Below are positions 25,486-33,859 of a stretch of DNA of 41,628 nucleotides, in pieces (position 1 is the first letter of the stretch; every line of letters starts with the position of its first letter). Location of the stretch: IMG/VR virus record IMGVR_UViG_3300035698_022581, positions 1 to 41,628 of that record, one strand, 5' to 3'. The notes below the pieces were generated by a model. The model was not told the DNA's origin and searched no databases. It was given only the letters and a program-made list of their open reading frames with translations. Origin of the DNA: a virus. A program made the position numbers and the translations under genes.

Positions 25486-25517
25486 AGGGAGACAAGAACA
25501 TAAAGCCTCGTCTCCCT
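25486..25517 (-). terminator. intrinsic-type terminator after the major capsid gene
   Basis: Coding-strand sequence AGGGAGACGAG, a 10-base loop, then CTTGTCTCCCT forms an 11-bp stem with one G-U pair, followed by TATTTT. It stands 20 bases past the capsid stop. A leaky terminator here would raise capsid expression above the downstream genes. Confidence 0.75.
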
Positions 25518-25537
25518 AATTAATAACAGAAATATGT

Positions 25538-26527
25538 CTAAGCTTCGGTTAAGCCACTAGCCATGGACTGCTTTCTAGCACAACTTGAGGTAAAGGCAAG
25601 ATAACCTTTATAAGTTGCTTGGAGATAATCCTTACCTTGATCTGCAATTGATTTCCAACCTTGGGTTGAGAATTGTTTTAAAATTCTCGCACTTAAGAAT
25701 GACTCTGTTAATCCGAACAAAAGCCCAGATCCACAGAAAGGATCACTCACGATTGGAATACCCTTGAAAGAAAAGGCACGAAAACCACCTTCCAGAACTT
25801 TACTACCTAAGGTTAATCTGACACCTGAGTTAGTAGCAGATACTACTTTAGAATAAGTATCTTCATACTTTTGCATAACTCCATCCGAACAAACAATGAG
25901 AGACATAGGAACACCATCACCATAGCGTTTAGTTTTGACATAGAGATCATTTAAGATCGACCAGTCTAAAACTCCGCCAGTAGTGTTAGTGACTCCTTGC
26001 CACCAAGAGTTTGTTCCTTTAGCAATTCCACCAATAGTTCCAGTTGCAGCGACTAGTGCTTGTAAGCCCATGATATTCTTTCCAGATTCACCCGTATCAG
26101 CACCATACAAATCAGTTGCTAGATCTTTTCTTAACGTCTTAGAAGCATTCTTCATTTTGATTGCAGCGATATCGTAGATTCTGGCTTTCCCAGTATTCTC
26201 TGAAACAGTAAGGTTAGGGATTTTAATGGTTGAATGATATTGCTTCCAGCTATACTCAGCTAGAGTCAAAACATCTTCATCATCAGCAGCCCAGGTATCA
26301 CTAGAATCATAAGATCCATGAGAACCAGTTGCTTGTGCGGCCTCTTGATACTCAAGAGGTTCTGCAATCTTGCGTCCACCACTAGTAGTTTGAGCCATTC
26401 CCCAACTGCCTTCTTTCGCTATCTTAAAGATACGATGAAGGAGAGGAGAATATTTAAAGATCTGATCGACAACGACAGGAGAATAATACTTTTCTGTTGC
26501 AGCGTTTAGTTCAGTAATTAAGGACAT
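25538..26527 (-). CDS. major capsid protein, HK97-type
   Basis: About 329 aa from ATG 26527 (MSLITELNAATEKYYSPVVV). The frame also allows a TTG at 26533, but that codon is inside a hairpin and is not needed. The features are those of HK97-fold capsid proteins: an N-terminal helical arm, an acidic loop region (DSSDTWAADDEDVLTLAEYS) leading into the E-loop-like strand KQYHSTIKIPNLTVSENTG, a spine helix (KARIYDIAAIKMKNASKTLRKDL), a central domain with GVLDWSILNDLYVKTKRYGD and SLIVCSDGVMQKYE, and a C-terminal strand near FRAFSFKGIPIVSDPFCG. It follows the acidic scaffold-like gene and is followed by a terminator, the usual order. I am confident of the role, less of the exact subfamily. Confidence 0.85.
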   Translation of the reverse strand: MSLITELNAATEKYYSPVVVDQIFKYSPLLHRIFKIAKEGSWGMAQTTSGGRKIAEPLEYQEAAQATGSHGSYDSSDTWAADDEDVLTLAEYSWKQYHSTIKIPNLTVSENTGKARIYDIAAIKMKNASKTLRKDLATDLYGADTGESGKNIMGLQALVAATGTIGGIAKGTNSWWQGVTNTTGGVLDWSILNDLYVKTKRYGDGVPMSLIVCSDGVMQKYEDTYSKVVSATNSGVRLTLGSKVLEGGFRAFSFKGIPIVSDPFCGSGLLFGLTESFLSARILKQFSTQGWKSIADQGKDYLQATYKGYLAFTSSCARKQSMASGLTEA

Positions 26528-26531
26528 AAAC

Positions 26532-26547
26532 AAGACTATAAAGTCTT
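26532..26547 (-). promoter_or_regulatory. short hairpin just 5' of the capsid start
   Basis: AAGACT-TTAT-AGTCTT on the coding strand (6-bp perfect arms) lies 4 bases before the capsid ATG. It could stabilise the 5' end of a processed capsid mRNA or affect its translation start. It is too short and lacks a T-run, so it is not a terminator. Confidence 0.4.
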
Positions 26548-26560
26548 AAATTAAACACGT

Positions 26561-27328
26561 TTACTCTTCTGATAACTCCGACTTTGCTTTAGTTCTAGCT
26601 GCTTCCCAAGGATCACCCTCAGGTTCACTAGGCTGAGTTGAAGAGTCTTTTGAAGTTCCTGAAGATTGAGGCACAGAGACGTTTCCTTTTTGCTCTTTAG
26701 TTGTCTCTTCTTCAAGTTCCTTCTTTATTTCATCGCGCATAGTAGCACGGGTTTTGGTTTGATCTTCATCTAAAGATTTTGCAATCTCAGATGCTGTTTT
26801 GTTGGGATCTTCTTCAATCCCCCTAAGTATATCACTCTTCTTAACATCAGGAAATTCCTTTATTGATTCATTAACTTCTCTATTTAAGTTATCTTCATCA
26901 AATCTTTTCTCTATAGCATCCTGCTTTTCTGAAAGTATCTTTGTACTTTTAATTACATTGTCTCTAAACTCTTGATCATGTTTAATAGCTTCATCAATTC
27001 CTTCATCTTCATCACCTTCTTTCTTTTCAGGTTTAGTAGTTTCCTCTTCTTCTTTATCAACTTCTTTCTCAGCTTCATTAAACAGATCATCACCTGTAGA
27101 ATTAAATGATTCCTCTTTTTCTTCTTCAATTAAATCAAGGCGAGATTTCATTCCACCAACTGATTCTTTTGTATCTTCTACAGATTGCTTAATACCTCTT
27201 ATAGTTTCAACAACTTCTTCCATAGGATCTTTCTTAGTTTTTTCCTCTGTTTTTTCCACAACCTTTTCTTCAGTTTTTTCTGGAGTCTTTTCCTCCACTT
27301 CTTTTTTTTCACTAAATTTAATATTCAT
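26561..27328 (-). CDS. acidic scaffold-like protein
   Basis: 255 aa, extremely charged: the first 35 residues alternate Lys and Glu (EKKEVEEKTPEKTEEKVVEK), and residues 40-200 are predicted helical coiled coil (VETIRGIKQSVEDTKESVGG, IEEEKEE...). The C-terminus is Gly/Ser/Pro-rich and ends RTKAKSELSEE, a flexible tail with a short helix. No enzyme motif is visible. Size, charge, coiled coil and location immediately upstream of the major capsid gene match phage scaffolding proteins, which chaperone procapsid assembly and then leave. No protease domain is fused to it. Confidence 0.8.
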   Translation of the reverse strand: MNIKFSEKKEVEEKTPEKTEEKVVEKTEEKTKKDPMEEVVETIRGIKQSVEDTKESVGGMKSRLDLIEEEKEESFNSTGDDLFNEAEKEVDKEEEETTKPEKKEGDEDEGIDEAIKHDQEFRDNVIKSTKILSEKQDAIEKRFDEDNLNREVNESIKEFPDVKKSDILRGIEEDPNKTASEIAKSLDEDQTKTRATMRDEIKKELEEETTKEQKGNVSVPQSSGTSKDSSTQPSEPEGDPWEAARTKAKSELSEE

Positions 27329-27349
27329 AGTTACAGATTAGTTAATTAA

Positions 27350-27604
27350 TTATTTTTTCTCTTCTTCTTTCTCTCCTCCGTAGCCATAGCCAGCAGGCTT
27401 GGCTTTTTTAATAAGACTACCAGCGGCAGCTCTTCTGCTCTTTCTTGCTTTAGCAGCAGCATAAGCTTTAGCATAAACAGCAGCCTTCTCTGGAGTTAAC
27501 ATAGGTACTCCACACTTAGTACACTTGAGCCCTTTTGCTTTGTCGGGTTCAACTGTAACCTTTTGTCCACATTTGGGACAAATTAAAGTTATAGATTTTG
27601 CCAT
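27350..27604 (-). CDS. zinc-ribbon protein, 84 aa
   Basis: 84 aa. Cys9/Cys12 (CPKCG) and Cys28/Cys31 (CTKCG) form a classical zinc ribbon in the first 33 residues. The rest is an Ala/Lys/Arg-rich helix (AVYAKAYAAAKARKSRRAAAG) and a basic tail with GYGYGGEKEEEKK. A ribbon plus basic tail suits DNA or protein binding. It stands between the phosphoesterase-like gene and the scaffold-like gene, 22 and 26 bases away, so it is expressed with the head proteins. The target is unknown. It could belong to the DNA-end toolkit suggested for this operon or be an assembly factor. Confidence 0.7.
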   Translation of the reverse strand: MAKSITLICPKCGQKVTVEPDKAKGLKCTKCGVPMLTPEKAAVYAKAYAAAKARKSRRAAAGSLIKKAKPAGYGYGGEKEEEKK

Positions 27605-27629
27605 AAAGTTTAAAATTATTCAAATTATA

Positions 27630-28547
27630 TTATGTTTTCAGAATCTTTCCTCCTCTCTTAAACTGCCACGTTGGCTTAAGAGGAGATTGATCCTTTAAAT
27701 AATCATCCTGATGCTTAACTTCAATGGGGTCCATTTTTTTCTTTCCAAGAAAGATAGCTTTTGCTTTAGATGAATCAAAACATTTTTTAGCTCTCCATAA
27801 ATAAAATCCTAAAACAAATTTATCTCCAAATTTTCTTTCTACTAACCTGTCAAAGTATCTCCCATTAAAATATTTCCCCAAAAAAGTAATATCTAAAAAA
27901 TCTAGTTCTCGTCTATGAATTAAGCAGGGTTGTAAATATTCTAGTGCTATCATGATACCAGGTTGCCCAGTAGGAGTTCCAATTCCGGGAGGACTCCAGT
28001 ATTTACTTTTAATTTTCATCCATGAAACTCTATCACGTCTTTCAGAAGTTCCCTCTGTAGTCATAGCAGCTTCTGCTTTTTCTTTTAAAAATTTATTAAG
28101 AGCTTTAGACCCTTTAACTAATGACTGATAACCTTTAACAGTCCCACGTACTTTATCTTCAGAAGTTCCAGTCCATGGTAATCTGAATGTAGTAAAACCA
28201 AACCAAACTGGAGCACCTTTTTTTATAACACGTATGTCATAATGGAATTTTCCTTTAGGTAAATGAATAATGGGGTCTTCATGATTCTTTAATGCCATCT
28301 TAACAACCGAGTTTATTTTTGTCAAGGCCTCTTTACCTTTTCCATAACTTCCTTCATCAAACCAGCCATGTAACTGTACAGTAAATTTACCAGGAATAAA
28401 ATCTATCCATTTTTCATGAACATCTAAAGGCCCATGAGCCTTCTTTAAAGCACGGCGGAGAAACTCAGCTTTAGTAGGAACCTTTTTAGTTCCTTTATAA
28501 GTTTTAAAATGAGTTCCCTTTTTTGGTTTTACTGTTTCTAGTTTCAT
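27630..28547 (-). CDS. LigD 3'-phosphoesterase-like protein
   Basis: 305 aa. Residues about 55-125 resemble the 3'-phosphoesterase domain of bacterial LigD. KFTVQLH (Gln58, His60) and HYDIRV (His102, Asp104, Arg106) are followed by GAPVWFGFTTFRLP, paralleling the LigD order FVxQxH...LHYDFRLExxGxLxSWAxPKGP. About 40 extra residues separate the two motifs. Residues about 190-265 include GIGTPTGQPGIMIALE and a later strand-rich FNGRYFDRLV that resemble the rest of that fold. LigD phosphoesterases clean 3'-phosphate or ribonucleotide ends before ligation. Neighbours are a nucleotidyltransferase (44-base overlap) and, two genes upstream, the portal-ligase fusion. The fold assignment is a motif-level judgement, and catalysis is not proven. 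Confidence 0.5.
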   Translation of the reverse strand: MKLETVKPKKGTHFKTYKGTKKVPTKAEFLRRALKKAHGPLDVHEKWIDFIPGKFTVQLHGWFDEGSYGKGKEALTKINSVVKMALKNHEDPIIHLPKGKFHYDIRVIKKGAPVWFGFTTFRLPWTGTSEDKVRGTVKGYQSLVKGSKALNKFLKEKAEAAMTTEGTSERRDRVSWMKIKSKYWSPPGIGTPTGQPGIMIALEYLQPCLIHRRELDFLDITFLGKYFNGRYFDRLVERKFGDKFVLGFYLWRAKKCFDSSKAKAIFLGKKKMDPIEVKHQDDYLKDQSPLKPTWQFKRGGKILKT

Positions 28548-28839
28548 TATATAAACCTTTAGTTCCCAACGCTCCTAAATCTTTTGTATCTACTGTAAGA
28601 TATATTTTAGAAGTGGGGCGATTTCCTTTTAAGATAGAGAAATGAACATCCTTTTTATATGGGCCAAGAGCTTCTTCAACTAAAGGGATATCTTTCTGAT
28701 TCTTAACACAAATATCTATATCATGATCTGATCTACCACTTGTTACTAATCCACCAACTACAAAAATCTTATCCTTGTTTCCTTTAAGAGCAGCAAGTTT
28801 TCTAGTTACCATTGTCAATAGAAGGATTTTTTTGTTCAT
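28504..28839 (-). CDS. Pol beta-superfamily nucleotidyltransferase, minimal type
   Basis: 111 aa. The signature is in residues 27-44: FVVGGLVTSGRSDHDIDICV, with the GG pair at 29-30, GRSD at 35-38 and the metal-binding acids Asp40 and Asp42. This is the core of Pol beta-type nucleotidyltransferases (hG[GS]...GxSDxDhD). The fragment covers little more than the core fold (VEEALGPYKKDVHFSI, then KIYLTVDTKDLG), so it is a minimal form. Such proteins transfer nucleotides to nucleic acid ends, proteins or antibiotics. The partner here is unknown. It overlaps the phosphoesterase-like gene by 44 bases and follows the basic 210-aa protein by one base, so it belongs to the same tight block. Confidence 0.75.
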   Translation of the reverse strand: MNKKILLLTMVTRKLAALKGNKDKIFVVGGLVTSGRSDHDIDICVKNQKDIPLVEEALGPYKKDVHFSILKGNRPTSKIYLTVDTKDLGALGTKGLYNETRNSKTKKGNSF

Positions 28840-28840
28840 A

Positions 28841-29488
28841 CTATTTCTTACGAAAAGTTAAATGTTTCCCATACCAATTATCAAGTTTATCTGCAACATA
28901 TTTGTTACTTCCTGTGCCTCTAGTTTGATTCTCTAATTTAGATAATTGACTAACCATATAATTAGAAGCAGCGACATAATTCCCTTTCTTTAAGTAATCA
29001 TCAATAGTTTTAATAGCCTTATTATAATTTGTTCTTCCCATTATAGTAGATGGTAAATCAACACTGAATTTTTTCAAGAGACCTTTACGTGCTTTAACAG
29101 CTTCTGCATTAGACTTTATTGTTTTAAGTTTTTCCCCTAGAATTTTAATAGTAGGCATAATGAAATCACTTTTCTTTATAAGATCAGATGTATCTTTAAT
29201 AATTTTATCTCCAAGTTTAACAACAGGAGATTTTTTTACTTTCTGCAATAAAGCTTTAGCAGCATCTTTTCTAAAAGTTGCAGCAACAGGAGCAGAGGTT
29301 TTTAAATTCTCCCACTTTTTGGTATCTTTATTGAAACCATATGCATCTTTTGATGTAGGTTTTAACCCAATCTTCCGAGCCGAAAGAATACTCTTATGAA
29401 GATTTTTATCAAAGACTTTAGTTTTTTTTCCATCGCGTACACCTGCGATGTAATAGTTTGTGTAATTAGCCATAGAGTTTTTTAACAT
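28841..29488 (-). CDS. basic protein of unknown function in the head operon
   Basis: 215 aa from ATG 29488, or 210 aa from ATG 29473 (MANYTNYYIAGVRDGKKTKV). Both starts lie near the stop of the portal-ligase gene. It is rich in Lys (for example KNLHKSILSARKIGLKP, KARKGLLKKFSVDL) and mostly helical, with no cysteine or membrane segment. A C-terminal Gly-Thr-Gly linker (QTRGTGSNKY) precedes a short helix, and the protein ends GKHLTFRKK. The high positive charge suggests DNA binding or a structural role near packaged DNA. I do not recognise a family. Confidence 0.6.
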   Translation of the reverse strand: MLKNSMANYTNYYIAGVRDGKKTKVFDKNLHKSILSARKIGLKPTSKDAYGFNKDTKKWENLKTSAPVAATFRKDAAKALLQKVKKSPVVKLGDKIIKDTSDLIKKSDFIMPTIKILGEKLKTIKSNAEAVKARKGLLKKFSVDLPSTIMGRTNYNKAIKTIDDYLKKGNYVAASNYMVSQLSKLENQTRGTGSNKYVADKLDNWYGKHLTFRKK

Positions 29489-32400
29489 TACTAATTAGTT
29501 TTTTATTTTCATTCCTTTTCCAAGCATTATGTTTAGGCAACCACTCAGCCCAGATAGCTTCAGTGCCACCATGTGCTAAATAATGTTCCTTTACAAATGC
29601 TAAGGTATCAGGACTTGATATTCCTTTTTGTTTTAATGAAGGATGGGCCCCTATTTTTCCTTTAACATCCTTAGGTCTTGGAGCAAACCAACCTAAAGCA
29701 CCATCCGGTCGTAAAGTAAAGTGATCAACCATAACTCTAATCACATCACCAGGCTTAGCTTTTACTTCTGCTTGTACATAAGTTTGCCCCATATAAGTTC
29801 CATCTCTTAATGCACAGTGAAAGACAGGCAAACCATTCTTAGTCTTCTCAACAGCTATAATCTTAACATCTAAATCAGCAGTCTTCTTGCAATTATGAAC
29901 TATAACTGCGGAAGCAATCTCAGAACAATTTCCTTTTAATTCAAAATCATAAACATATACTGAACGTTTTTTATAAGGAATAATAGATCTAATTCTTCCC
30001 CAATCTTTCTTATATTTTTCATTTAAAATTCTAATTCTCCAATAAGTAAAAGATTTATTCTTATACTTAGCATTATAAAAACTCAAACTAAAAGGCAATC
30101 CATAACTTCTTCCGAGTAAATAAAATCTCATTATTAACGGATTATCAATAGAACATCCTTTATCTCCTATCCACCAACCATCAAATAATGATTGGAATTC
30201 TCCTTTAGTTAAATAATCAATAAACTGGGGCAAAGTTTTAGTATGACCAATATGCCAACCATTTCTTCTGCTAAGCGAGAAATTCTTACTCAGCCATTCT
30301 GCAAATCCCATATCAGAAATTGTCAATACATAACAATTATTTTTCATTTTAGTAATCTTACCCTCTTTAATTCCTAAAGATTTAATAGCAATCTGTTGAG
30401 CTTTCTTCAAAAGAGAAAGATTTTTGTTAGAAATAAACACAGACTTATTCCAAGAACCTTCTGCTAGAATTAATCCAACTAACCACCAAAAACTCTTAGA
30501 CAATTGAATTTCTTTTACATATCCTGGAACTCTAGAAAATTTAATATTCTTTAGACTTCCATTTTGTCTTTGATAAATAGGAAGATTTAAAAAGTCATTA
30601 GCTTTTCCAATATAATTTTCTCTTAATGGTCCTTTTTTATACTTTAATTTTCCCAATTCTATCCATTCCTTTCTAGACTTAATTAAATGATCTGAAGTAA
30701 ACTTAATAGGAAAAGTTCCATAGGTTTTCAATTCCATAATCTTATCAGAAGAAGTTATTTTTCTTTTCATTATGTTTTTAATTCCTACAAATTCCCCCTT
30801 CCCATTTAAAATTTTATCAAAAGATTTAATTCTTTTTGCTTGAACCATTCCACGATCAGTAAAAATATACGTATCTCCATGAGCACATTTGTACATAGCA
30901 TGAGTGGCCCAGTAAGCAGCATCTATGTCTCTGATAACTACTCCCTCATTAGAGGTAACTAACTTAGAAGCTTTTCCTAACTGATCTCTAGATGCATTAG
31001 TAGTTTTAACACGGCGGATTTTTCCTTTAGTCTGACCTGGTTTAATCTTAAGGTTAAGTAATCTATATCTATCTATAAAAGGTTTATCAGCTAAAGATTT
31101 TCCATTAAGATAAAGTATATCCCAAGTTATATATTCAATAGCTTTCTTTTCTTCATCAGTAACCTTAGTTTTAGCTACAAAGCCTGTGACATTCTGATGC
31201 TTAGCTCCCTTTAAAGAAAGTTCCCCATCTAACAATACATCTTGAGTTTTAAATAAACTTTTAATTGAGTCTGCAACTGCAGTCAACTTCTTAGCAGGAA
31301 TTTCATTCCCAGTATCCGTGAAGAACTTCACCTTATCTCCACTCTTCCAACAGAATGTTCTTATACCATCTATTTTTTCAGAAACATTATAAGTTCCTGG
31401 AGGAATAACTTCTTTTAATCTAGCTGCAGAAAATATCTCATAAGGTTGAAATGCTTTCTTCTCAGGTTTAGCAGACGGGGGAATCTTAAACGGGGCCAAA
31501 GATACTGGCTTTAAATCCCCTGAATATGGCACACCAGTATGTTCAACTCTCAAAGGGATAGGAGCCTTCACAAAATTCTTAACACCAGGTTTTCTTTCCC
31601 ACTCAACAGGTTCTTCAAACTTATGGAACTCAAATAAATATCCATACAAAGTTTTAGTACCCCACCATTTCTTTCGTTGCTTATCGGAAATCAAATGGTA
31701 CTTTTCTGTTTCAGCAAATCGTTTTGGCCCCATCTTAAATACAACACGAGGAACTAAAATCCCATAAGCATATTTAGGTCCAAGTAGTATTTGTGGTTTA
31801 TCTATAATGTCAAATAAACGAGACTTAATTATCAATAGTTTTTTACCAGAATAGATATCTGTAGCATGAGGATCAACTAAATACAAACCAGGATACTTAC
31901 TTATAAACTTTCCAACAGCTTCTTTCTTTATTCCCATTTTAGAAATCTCAATTAACTTTTCTAATATCTGTTTGAACTTAGAAGTCTTAGGAGCTTCTTC
32001 TTCAGGTGTAGCTTTAGTAACTTCTTCTTTAACAGGTACTTCTTCTTTAGGAATTTCAGCTTTTGGAGCCTCAGCTTCAGGAACTTTTTCTTTAACTTCC
32101 TCTGGCTTCGCAGGTTCAGGTTGAGCTTCGGAAACAATTTCCGGTTTTGGTTTAGGCTTTTCAAATGGAACATTAGGAGCATTTTTCGCCCTAGTCCCAT
32201 CGATATAAACCTTTTCCTCTATATCTGACATAAGAAATCTACTCTTCTCAACATCAGCTTCTTCTACTTTAACTACAGCTTTACCAGTTCCCGCCATTAT
32301 AATTTCTGGATTATAACCTAAAGCTGGAGAAAGAACCCTATTAATTTTTTGATCAAGAGTTACAATAGGTTGTTTTAATTTTTCAGCTAAATCTTTTTGC

Positions 32401-33854
32401 TGAAGCATCTCATCTTCAAGTTCATTTTTTAGTCTATCAGGATTAGGATAACCTAATTCCTTTAATGCTTGTTCTCTAGAAATTAATCCATCACTTCTTT
32501 TCCTTAAGACAAAAGTTTGTTCTATCATAGTTCGAGATGCAGAAGAAGGAAGTAATTCAACAACAGATTCAAAAGATCCTTCTTTTAAATCTGGAGAAGA
32601 AAGAGAATCAAACTCTTTTAAAAATTGTAGTCTGTGACTCTGAATATATTTCAAATAGTAATCACACATATTTTGTAAAGCTCCTTTAATTTGATTTGAA
32701 TAGAAAACAAATTGACGAAGCGATGCTCTTATCACTGCTTCAACTGCTCCCTTCTCTCTAACTGAACCAACATTAGTTGTTGAACCAGTCCCAAACATTT
32801 GTAAGATTTGACGCAAGAGATTTTGCTGATGAATCAATACATACTCAGGCAATCGAGCAGGTTGCTTATAATTAATATCACCTATCTCACTTTTCCCAAT
32901 CATGATATTCTTACCTCCTTCCTGTAACTGAGCTTTAAGTTTATCAATATCTATTCCAGCTTCTGTATCATAAACTAATAAGGCTCTAGCTTGAGCATGT
33001 GCAGCATGATCAATTGATAGAGTAATCTTTTTATACTTCTCCATTAAAGGAATTGCCTTACTCATTAAAGGTAAAGTATAAAACTGAGCTGGACTTAAAG
33101 ATTCATTTACTTTAAAAAAAGGATAGCTTCCTGGATCAGGAAAACTATCTTTAAACAAAACTTCTCCAGTTGGAACCTGAAGAATTCTTTGGTTCAAATC
33201 TTTAAACCATAAATCTCTTATCTCAATAGTTCTAGCATCTGGTAGCTTTAATATCTCAGAATAAACAGCAGAGTTAACTAATGAATTAGTAGAAGGATTT
33301 GGAATAGAACTAAGTAAAGTTCCTTTAGTTGGATAAGTAGTTCTTAAAAGAAATGGCTGATCTGGAATGTTTGATATCTGAGGATCACCAGGAATAAAAT
33401 CTCTAGAAGGCAAACTATAAAATCTTCCTTTTACTGGATCTATATAAAAAATAGAATAGGAATGATTAATCATCTCGAACAATGAAGCTAAACCAAAAGA
33501 TGCAAAGTCTTTAAACATCCTTTCAAGCTTTTGTGAAAGTTCATTAGCAAATTCATATGCTCCATCAATTTTCTTCAAAGCTCCAGTCGGAACTACCTTA
33601 ACAGATATGATTGTATTCCCCATCTCTTGAAACATTACCTGAAGAGGAATCAAACATGAATTAAAAGCAGAAGGTTTAACTGATTCCATCGAGCTTATAA
33701 AATCCCCATAAGTAAATCTACCTTGATTATAAGAAGCAATATCTTGATTCTTACCCCAGAAGAAGTAAGAAGCATTTCTTTCAGTTGCTGTCAAGAAGTT
33801 ATCATGAACTTCCCGAGCTGCACTGATTTGACTAGATAAATCTTTTATCTCCAT
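29466..33854 (-). CDS. portal protein fused to ATP-dependent DNA ligase, with intein
   Basis: 1462 aa precursor in a single frame. Residues 1-530 are portal-like: long helices, a DxEAGIDIDKLKAQLQEG segment, LLRQILQMFGTGSTTNVGSV, and a position directly after TerL. Residues about 563-626 are a Pro/Glu/Lys linker. Residues about 638-758 resemble a PUA/ASCH-like module (YAYGILVPRVVF, KQRKKWW). Residues about 770 onward are a compact ATP-dependent ligase: motif I EKIDGIR with adenylation Lys827, motif III LLDGEL (Glu878), motif IV EGVVIRD (Glu970), motif V split as Lys989 / Cys1322-Lys1323. A C-terminal OB-like part (GDVIRVMVDHFTLRPDGALG) follows. After splicing the product would be about 1130 aa. 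Portals form dodecamers, so up to 12 ligases could ring the vertex. The fusion is highly unusual. Confidence 0.85.
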   Translation of the reverse strand: MEIKDLSSQISAAREVHDNFLTATERNASYFFWGKNQDIASYNQGRFTYGDFISSMESVKPSAFNSCLIPLQVMFQEMGNTIISVKVVPTGALKKIDGAYEFANELSQKLERMFKDFASFGLASLFEMINHSYSIFYIDPVKGRFYSLPSRDFIPGDPQISNIPDQPFLLRTTYPTKGTLLSSIPNPSTNSLVNSAVYSEILKLPDARTIEIRDLWFKDLNQRILQVPTGEVLFKDSFPDPGSYPFFKVNESLSPAQFYTLPLMSKAIPLMEKYKKITLSIDHAAHAQARALLVYDTEAGIDIDKLKAQLQEGGKNIMIGKSEIGDINYKQPARLPEYVLIHQQNLLRQILQMFGTGSTTNVGSVREKGAVEAVIRASLRQFVFYSNQIKGALQNMCDYYLKYIQSHRLQFLKEFDSLSSPDLKEGSFESVVELLPSSASRTMIEQTFVLRKRSDGLISREQALKELGYPNPDRLKNELEDEMLQQKDLAEKLKQPIVTLDQKINRVLSPALGYNPEIIMAGTGKAVVKVEEADVEKSRFLMSDIEEKVYIDGTRAKNAPNVPFEKPKPKPEIVSEAQPEPAKPEEVKEKVPEAEAPKAEIPKEEVPVKEEVTKATPEEEAPKTSKFKQILEKLIEISKMGIKKEAVGKFISKYPGLYLVDPHATDIYSGKKLLIIKSRLFDIIDKPQILLGPKYAYGILVPRVVFKMGPKRFAETEKYHLISDKQRKKWWGTKTLYGYLFEFHKFEEPVEWERKPGVKNFVKAPIPLRVEHTGVPYSGDLKPVSLAPFKIPPSAKPEKKAFQPYEIFSAARLKEVIPPGTYNVSEKIDGIRTFCWKSGDKVKFFTDTGNEIPAKKLTAVADSIKSLFKTQDVLLDGELSLKGAKHQNVTGFVAKTKVTDEEKKAIEYITWDILYLNGKSLADKPFIDRYRLLNLKIKPGQTKGKIRRVKTTNASRDQLGKASKLVTSNEGVVIRDIDAAYWATHAMYKCAHGDTYIFTDRGMVQAKRIKSFDKILNGKGEFVGIKNIMKRKITSSDKIMELKTYGTFPIKFTSDHLIKSRKEWIELGKLKYKKGPLRENYIGKANDFLNLPIYQRQNGSLKNIKFSRVPGYVKEIQLSKSFWWLVGLILAEGSWNKSVFISNKNLSLLKKAQQIAIKSLGIKEGKITKMKNNCYVLTISDMGFAEWLSKNFSLSRRNGWHIGHTKTLPQFIDYLTKGEFQSLFDGWWIGDKGCSIDNPLIMRFYLLGRSYGLPFSLSFYNAKYKNKSFTYWRIRILNEKYKKDWGRIRSIIPYKKRSVYVYDFELKGNCSEIASAVIVHNCKKTADLDVKIIAVEKTKNGLPVFHCALRDGTYMGQTYVQAEVKAKPGDVIRVMVDHFTLRPDGALGWFAPRPKDVKGKIGAHPSLKQKGISSPDTLAFVKEHYLAHGGTEAIWAEWLPKHNAWKRNENKKLISNVKKLYG
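29892..30887 (-). other. intein with LAGLIDADG homing endonuclease, 332 aa
   Basis: Residues 990-1321 of the fusion protein. Block A begins at Cys1 (CAHGDTYIFTDRG). Block B is FTSDH with Thr64 and His67. The endonuclease motifs are LVGLILAEGS (Glu143 acidic) and LFDGWWIGDKG (Asp242). Block F is VYVYDFELKG, and block G ends AVIVHN. The first downstream extein residue is Cys, as required for standard class 1 splicing. All splicing residues (Cys1, TxxH, His331, Asn332, Cys+1) are present, so splicing should work. The insertion divides ligase motif V (Lys989-Cys-Lys1323), a conserved active-site position typical of inteins. Confidence 0.95.
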
Positions 33855-33859
33855 AAATT

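Noticed and set aside
26528-26533. TTG start for the capsid gene
   Set aside because: It lies in a hairpin, and a regular ATG follows two codons later (26527).
31961-32200. Minus-strand frame of 79 codons rich in Lys and Leu
   Set aside because: A shadow of the Pro/Glu/Lys linker of the portal-ligase fusion in another frame; the low-complexity DNA explains it.
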